Of a stretch of DNA of 64,000 bases, positions 60,120 to 64,000 are shown piece after piece (the first letter of the stretch is position 1; each line of letters begins with the position of its first letter). A program made the position numbers and the translations under genes. The notes below the pieces were generated by a model, which worked only from the letters and a program-made list of their open reading frames with translations, had not been told where the DNA came from and searched no databases. The stretch comes from UBA5216 sp043743335 (GTDB lineage: Bacteria; Pseudomonadota; Gammaproteobacteria; Burkholderiales; SG8-41), in assembly GCA_043743335.1 (NCBI GenBank), contig JAYTWR010000112.1, forward strand, positions 57,600 through 121,599. Reading direction: 5' to 3'.

Positions 60120-61976
60120 ATGAATGAACAAGCCGTGCAGCGGCGCCTCGCAGCAATCTTCGCCATTGACATTGTCGGATTCAGCCGCCTAATGGGCGCG
60201 GACGAGGTGGGCACGCTTGCCCGGCTCAAGCGTTTGCGTGCAGAACTGATCGATCCGGCCATCGCCGGTCTCAACGGACGCATTTTCAAGACTACCGGGG
60301 ACGGCATTCTTGCCGAATTCGCTAGCGTGGTGGATGCGGTGCAATGTGCCGCGAAGGTGCAAACAGAAATTCTTGCACGTGAGACGAATGAGTCACCGGA
60401 TACCCGCATGGTACTCAGGGTCGGCATCAACCTCGGCGACATCATTATCGAGGGCGACGACATTTACGGCGATGGCGTCAACATTGCGGCGCGGTTGGAG
60501 GGCATTTGTGAGCCGGGCAACGTCGCGATTTCTGCGAGTGCCTACGAGCAAGTGCGCGACAAGTTGTCATTGTCGTTCATTGATCGCGGCGAGCACGTGG
60601 TGAAAAATATCGCGCGTCCGGTGCATGTCTATGGTCTGGATCTGGGTGCGCCCGCAAGTGTCGCAAAGAAAGTGGTCCCGCTGAAGACAAATAGGCGAAG
60701 TGCCTTCTTCATCGCCGTTGTGGGCGCGCTTGTCGTGGCGGCCCTGTTAGCGGGCTTGTACACGGCGAATGTCAGGTTTAATAAGCCGCCGGAGGACGCG
60801 GCGGCCACCATCGCAGTGTTGCCGTTTGCCAATCAAAGTGGCGACCCTGCGCGGGAATATTTTATCGACGGCGTGATGGAAGACGTCATTGCGGCGTTGG
60901 GGCGGTTTTCGGCGATACGCGTGTCGGCGCGTAACGCGGTGCAGGGCTACAAGGGACGCGGCATCGCGCCCGGCGAAATCAGCCGTAATCTTGGTGTGCG
61001 CTACCTTGTTCAGGGCAGTGTGCGGCAGGCCGATGGCCGTTTGCGCGTTACAGTGGAACTATCTGACGCGCTCAAAGGAACGCTGCTGTGGTCAGAGCGC
61101 TACGAAGGCGAAGGCAAAGAAGTGTTCGATATCCAAGATCGCATCGTTAAAAATATCGTCGGCGCGCTCGCTGTCAAGGTTACGAACCTGGAGCAACAGC
61201 GCGCAGCCGGCAAGCCGCCGGAAAATTTGGATGCGTATGATCTGGTGCTGCACGCGCGCGAGCTGATGCGCACGCCTGATCGCAAACGTAATCGTGAAGC
61301 AATGGCGTTGCTCAATCAGGCGTTGCAACTATCGCCGGACTATCCGGAGGCGTATGCGGCACTCGCGCATTGCGAGTTAAATCGCGCCTTATTCGGCTGG
61401 GTCGAAGACTCCGCTGCTGCGGTGCAGCGTGCCGAGGCCTTGGCACAGCGGGCGCTCGCGACAGGCAACCCCGGTGCGAGTTCCCGTGCGTTGGGTGTGC
61501 TTTCCAACCTGCATACGTTTACAGGAAATTTCGAAGTCGCGCTGTCAGAAGCCGATCGCGCCATAACGCTCAACGCAAGCGATGCGGTTGCTTACTGGCT
61601 GCGCAGCAGTGTGCTCATGTGGATGGGGCGGATTGCAGAATCGATTGCGGCGGGAGAGGCTGCACGCCACTTTGATCCGCGGCTGGGGCCTCTTGCGGAC
61701 TTTTGTCTCGGCACATCCTACTACCTATCGGGGCGCTATCGCGAGGCGGTTGCCACGTTTAACGTTACGCTGCACACGGAACCGGATTTCGTCTTTTTGC
61801 AGGCGGCGCGCGCCGCTGCCGCTGCGCAACTGGGGGATACCGAACTGGCGGCGCAGTCCGTCGCCGCGCTACGCCGGCTCGACCCGTTTTTTAAGGCAGA
61901 TGCTTACGGCAAGCGTTTCGTTAATGCCGCTCATTACGACAAGCTGCAGGAAGGATTGAAAAAGGCCGGTTTGTAG
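60120..61976 (+). CDS. Class III adenylate/guanylate cyclase with TPR domain
   Basis: The 618-residue protein has an N-terminal class III cyclase domain: metal Asp in FAIDIVGFSRLMG (about residue 16) and the GDG of FKTTGDGILAEF (about residue 60), then VGINLGDIIIEGDDIYGDGV. A membrane helix follows (AFFIAVVGALVVAALLAGLY, about 194-213), then a TolB-N-like stretch (TIAVLPFANQSGD) and TPR repeats from about 365 to the end. The substrate-specifying residues were not assigned; family members of this architecture make cAMP or have lost activity. The TPR part is presumably periplasmic or a partner-binding platform. No partner is seen nearby. Confidence 0.85.
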   Translation: MNEQAVQRRLAAIFAIDIVGFSRLMGADEVGTLARLKRLRAELIDPAIAGLNGRIFKTTGDGILAEFASVVDAVQCAAKVQTEILARETNESPDTRMVLRVGINLGDIIIEGDDIYGDGVNIAARLEGICEPGNVAISASAYEQVRDKLSLSFIDRGEHVVKNIARPVHVYGLDLGAPASVAKKVVPLKTNRRSAFFIAVVGALVVAALLAGLYTANVRFNKPPEDAAATIAVLPFANQSGDPAREYFIDGVMEDVIAALGRFSAIRVSARNAVQGYKGRGIAPGEISRNLGVRYLVQGSVRQADGRLRVTVELSDALKGTLLWSERYEGEGKEVFDIQDRIVKNIVGALAVKVTNLEQQRAAGKPPENLDAYDLVLHARELMRTPDRKRNREAMALLNQALQLSPDYPEAYAALAHCELNRALFGWVEDSAAAVQRAEALAQRALATGNPGASSRALGVLSNLHTFTGNFEVALSEADRAITLNASDAVAYWLRSSVLMWMGRIAESIAAGEAARHFDPRLGPLADFCLGTSYYLSGRYREAVATFNVTLHTEPDFVFLQAARAAAAAQLGDTELAAQSVAALRRLDPFFKADAYGKRFVNAAHYDKLQEGLKKAGL

Positions 61977-61990
61977 AAAACAATTACTTT
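61974..61990 (-). repeat. AT-rich element, copy 18 (degenerate)
   Basis: TAGAAAACAATTACTTTTT resembles the 3' half of the consensus. The stop codon of the YHS gene (TAA on the minus strand at 61984-61986) lies within it. Confidence 0.45.
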
Positions 61991-62427
61991 TTGTTTTCCT
62001 TGTCCCAGACTTCGTGCCCCTGTTTCAACTTGGCCGGATCCTTCAAGACGCTCTCCATCGCGCGGCTGCTGGAAAATACATAGAGCTTACCGTCGATGAC
62101 CTTAAACACATTGGGGTCCGCATCCAACTTTTTTCCCATCGACAAACCGGTGGCGCACAAGCCAGAGAACTGCGGAGAATATTTGTCTGGATTCGATGCA
62201 AAGAGGTCGCGATTACGTGGGTTAGAAAACAGGAAGCGTGAGTCCTCAAAATCGACGTAGCTGCTGGCGTTACCGCGCTCCGGTTTGCCCGGGTTGAAAT
62301 ACGACACAGGGTCGTAGCCCTTCAGCGCGACGGGCAGTGTGCCCGCAGTGCCTGCGGGAGATTGCGCCATTGCCATCGGAGTTAGCAGAAAAAACATTCC
62401 AAACAATAGAAGTTGTCGTAAGTTCAT
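61984..62427 (-). CDS. Exported YHS-domain protein
   Basis: A 147-residue protein with signal peptide LRQLLLFGMFFLLTPMAMAQ and a YHS domain: VALKGYDPVSYF, then EDSRFLFSNPRNRDLFASNP and GLCATGLSMG. YHS proteins often bind metals; the YHS Tyr and the Cys in SGLCATG could be ligands. The second ATG (62427) is preferred because AAGGA lies 6 bases upstream of it, while the first (62433) abuts the site. Its C-terminus ends in KENKK with the stop inside an AT-rich sequence. Converges with the cyclase gene. Confidence 0.8.
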   Translation of the reverse strand: MNLRQLLLFGMFFLLTPMAMAQSPAGTAGTLPVALKGYDPVSYFNPGKPERGNASSYVDFEDSRFLFSNPRNRDLFASNPDKYSPQFSGLCATGLSMGKKLDADPNVFKVIDGKLYVFSSSRAMESVLKDPAKLKQGHEVWDKENKK

Positions 62428-62623
62428 TTGCATTCCTTTTTTGCGTATCGATTGCGCGCAAGCTTAACAGGGCACCCCACGAATAACAATGTAAGCTGTG
62501 CAAATACCCGGCAACCGATGGGGATCGCTGCGCAACGGCACCGCGCGATTTTATTTGACCAGCGCACGCTAGAATTGCGCTGTAACCGGACAGCCGGTTG
62601 TGCAAACTTTATAAGGGGAAGCC

Positions 62624-63280
62624 ATGGCAACAAGCAACAAGGGACGACGCGCGGCGTTGCAGCGCGTCGCGGCTATCGGTGCAGCGGCATCGCTACCGGT
62701 GGGGGCGCTTGCGCCCGCTAACGCCACAGCGGCGGAAGCGCCGCCTACGCGCGGGGCATGGCAGGCCTTGACCGCGAACGAAGCCGTCGCGCTCGAAGCC
62801 ATGGTCGCGCGGCTGATTCCCAGTGACGACGGCACGCCCGGTGCTACGGAGGCGCGCGCTGCGGATTACATCGATCGTTCGCTAGCCGGTGCGCTGGCGG
62901 GATCGCGCAAGGCGTATGCGGCGGGGCTGGCGGCGCTGGACGCGTATGCGAAGTCGGGCAAGGGTGCTTCGTTTGCGGCGCTCGCCCCGGCGGATCAGGA
63001 TGCGCTGCTCACGGCCCTGCAAAAGGGGGCAGCGACCGGCTTCACGCCCAATTCGACGGCGTTTTTCAATATGGTGTTCGCGCATACGCTGCAAGGCACG
63101 TTTTGCGATCCGGCCTATGGCGGCAATGCCAACTTTGTCGGCTGGGACCTGATTGGTTACCCCGGCATACGCATGGCGGTGGCGCCGGAGGAGCAGCGCA
63201 TGAGCGTGAAGCCCAAGCCACAGCGGCAGTCGGCTTACGTCGATGCCAATCTTGCGAAAGGCAGCAGCCATGGCCACTAA
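62624..63280 (+). CDS. Gluconate 2-dehydrogenase subunit 3-like protein
   Basis: The 218-residue protein has a Tat-type leader (KGRRAALQRVAAIGAAASLP, RR at 8-9) and the small-subunit pattern of membrane-bound GMC dehydrogenases: LTANEAVALEAMVARLIPSD, FFNMVFAHTLQGTFCDPAYG and NFVGWDLIGYPGIRMAV. This subunit assists export of the flavoprotein encoded next, with which it overlaps by 11 bases. The usual cytochrome c subunit may lie beyond the window. AAGGGGA lies before the ATG. Confidence 0.85.
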   Translation: MATSNKGRRAALQRVAAIGAAASLPVGALAPANATAAEAPPTRGAWQALTANEAVALEAMVARLIPSDDGTPGATEARAADYIDRSLAGALAGSRKAYAAGLAALDAYAKSGKGASFAALAPADQDALLTALQKGAATGFTPNSTAFFNMVFAHTLQGTFCDPAYGGNANFVGWDLIGYPGIRMAVAPEEQRMSVKPKPQRQSAYVDANLAKGSSHGH

Positions 63281-64000
63281 TCTGAAAAAGACCGACGTGG
63301 TGGTGGTGGGCTTGGGTGCCGTCGGCGGTGTGGCGGTGTTGCCGTTGGCGCGCGCCGGGTGTGAAGTGATTGGTTTGGAGGCCGGTACGTGGCTCGACGC
63401 TCGCGATTTTGCCGCCGACGAAATCAGCAACAACTTTCGCGGCTGGCCGAAATCCGTGCAAAAAGCCAATCGCGAAATTCCTACCCATCGGCCGCATGAA
63501 AAAGCCCCGTACTCGGCGCGCTTTCCGCTGCACCCAATGATGAACGCGGTGGGCGGCACGTCGCTGCACTACTGGGCGCAAAGCTGGCGGCTGAATCCGT
63601 GGGATTTCAAAGTGGTGAGCGAAACCACTAAGCGTTACGGTGCCGCACGCATACCGCAGGGCTCAACCGTTGAGGACTGGCCGTTCGGCTTGGAGGAACT
63701 GGAGCCGTACTACGACAAAGTAGAGTACGAAGTCGGCGTCTCCGGCAAAGCCGGCAACCTCAACGGCAAGATTGATCCTGCGGGGAATATTTTTGAAGGC
63801 GCGCGGGCGCGGGAGTTTCCGATGCCACCGCTGCGTGGCACGGAGTTCACCGACCGCATGGGCACCGCGGCCAAGCGCCTAGGCTGGCATCCGTTTGCGG
63901 GGCCTGCGGCAATCAATTCGCAGGTCTACGATGATCGACCGGGTTGCGTGTATCACGGCTACTGCAATCGCGGCGGCTGTCACATACAAGCCAAAAATTC
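63270..64000 (+). CDS. GMC-family FAD dehydrogenase, large subunit (partial)
   Basis: From ATG 63270 the frame is open to the window edge (243 codons seen). It has the FAD Rossmann motif VVVGLGAVGGVAVLPLARAG (about 11-30), VGGTSLHYWAQSWR (GMC signature-like loop, about 93-106) and the cysteine-rich YHGYCNRGGCHIQ, as in gluconate 2-dehydrogenase and related alcohol/aldose dehydrogenases. The enzyme would oxidise a sugar or alcohol in the periplasm and pass electrons to a cytochrome. Substrate not determined. Confidence 0.9.
   Translation, partial: MATNLKKTDVVVVGLGAVGGVAVLPLARAGCEVIGLEAGTWLDARDFAADEISNNFRGWPKSVQKANREIPTHRPHEKAPYSARFPLHPMMNAVGGTSLHYWAQSWRLNPWDFKVVSETTKRYGAARIPQGSTVEDWPFGLEELEPYYDKVEYEVGVSGKAGNLNGKIDPAGNIFEGARAREFPMPPLRGTEFTDRMGTAAKRLGWHPFAGPAAINSQVYDDRPGCVYHGYCNRGGCHIQAKN

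Overview
The window looks like a chromosomal segment of a GC-rich betaproteobacterium, most likely Burkholderiales. The main reason is the extreme number of Bug/TctC-type periplasmic solute receptors: 15 genes plus one 3' stub in 64 kb. Several sit next to the metabolic enzymes typical of that order (amidase, CitE/HpcH aldolase-like proteins, amidohydrolase, MmgE/PrpD, LLM flavin oxidoreductase, GST). No tctA/tctB membrane genes are present. I saw no rRNA, tRNA, CRISPR array, prophage or intact IS.

Layout. 0-7 kb: a broken GGDEF gene, then an operon for a 2-oxoacid:ferredoxin oxidoreductase (korB, fused korA) and a GltD-like Fe-S/FAD oxidoreductase. 7-10.8 kb: a tightly overlapping operon of CheY-like receiver, YaiO-like barrel, HEAT-repeat protein and GT2 glycosyltransferase, probably for export or regulation of a surface polysaccharide. 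11-39.3 kb: Bug receptors interleaved with small catabolic operons, plus ccdAB, an MFS transporter, dinB and a MATE pump. 39.3-51.2 kb: a defence island on the + strand (SNF2 helicase, dinD fragment, OLD-like ATPase with TOPRIM motifs, D12 adenine methylase, type III-like Mod, frameshifted YhcG nuclease, Res). 51.2-64 kb: GSTs, hydrolases, more Bug receptors, UspA, a class III cyclase with TPRs, a YHS protein, and a gluconate-dehydrogenase-like pair that runs off the end.

The most unusual signal is a family of about 19 short AT-rich elements (consensus GTAACTAATTGATTTTATTG) spread over the core but absent from the defence island. Most contain an exact match to the IHF consensus WATCAANNNNTTR, and in one orientation they carry stop codons in all three frames. 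They touch start or stop codons, separate a ribosome-binding site from its start, form parts of signal-peptide coding sequence, or sit where a Bug gene is cut short. A second, larger family (CCCTCTCCC...GGGTGAGGG) has four copies, one of them inserted in frame in the SNF2 helicase.

Several genes are damaged: the GGDEF gene, two Bug genes (one internally deleted, one truncated), a Bug stub, dinD and yhcG. Together they suggest active rearrangement. All calls are from reading the sequence; no database search was run.
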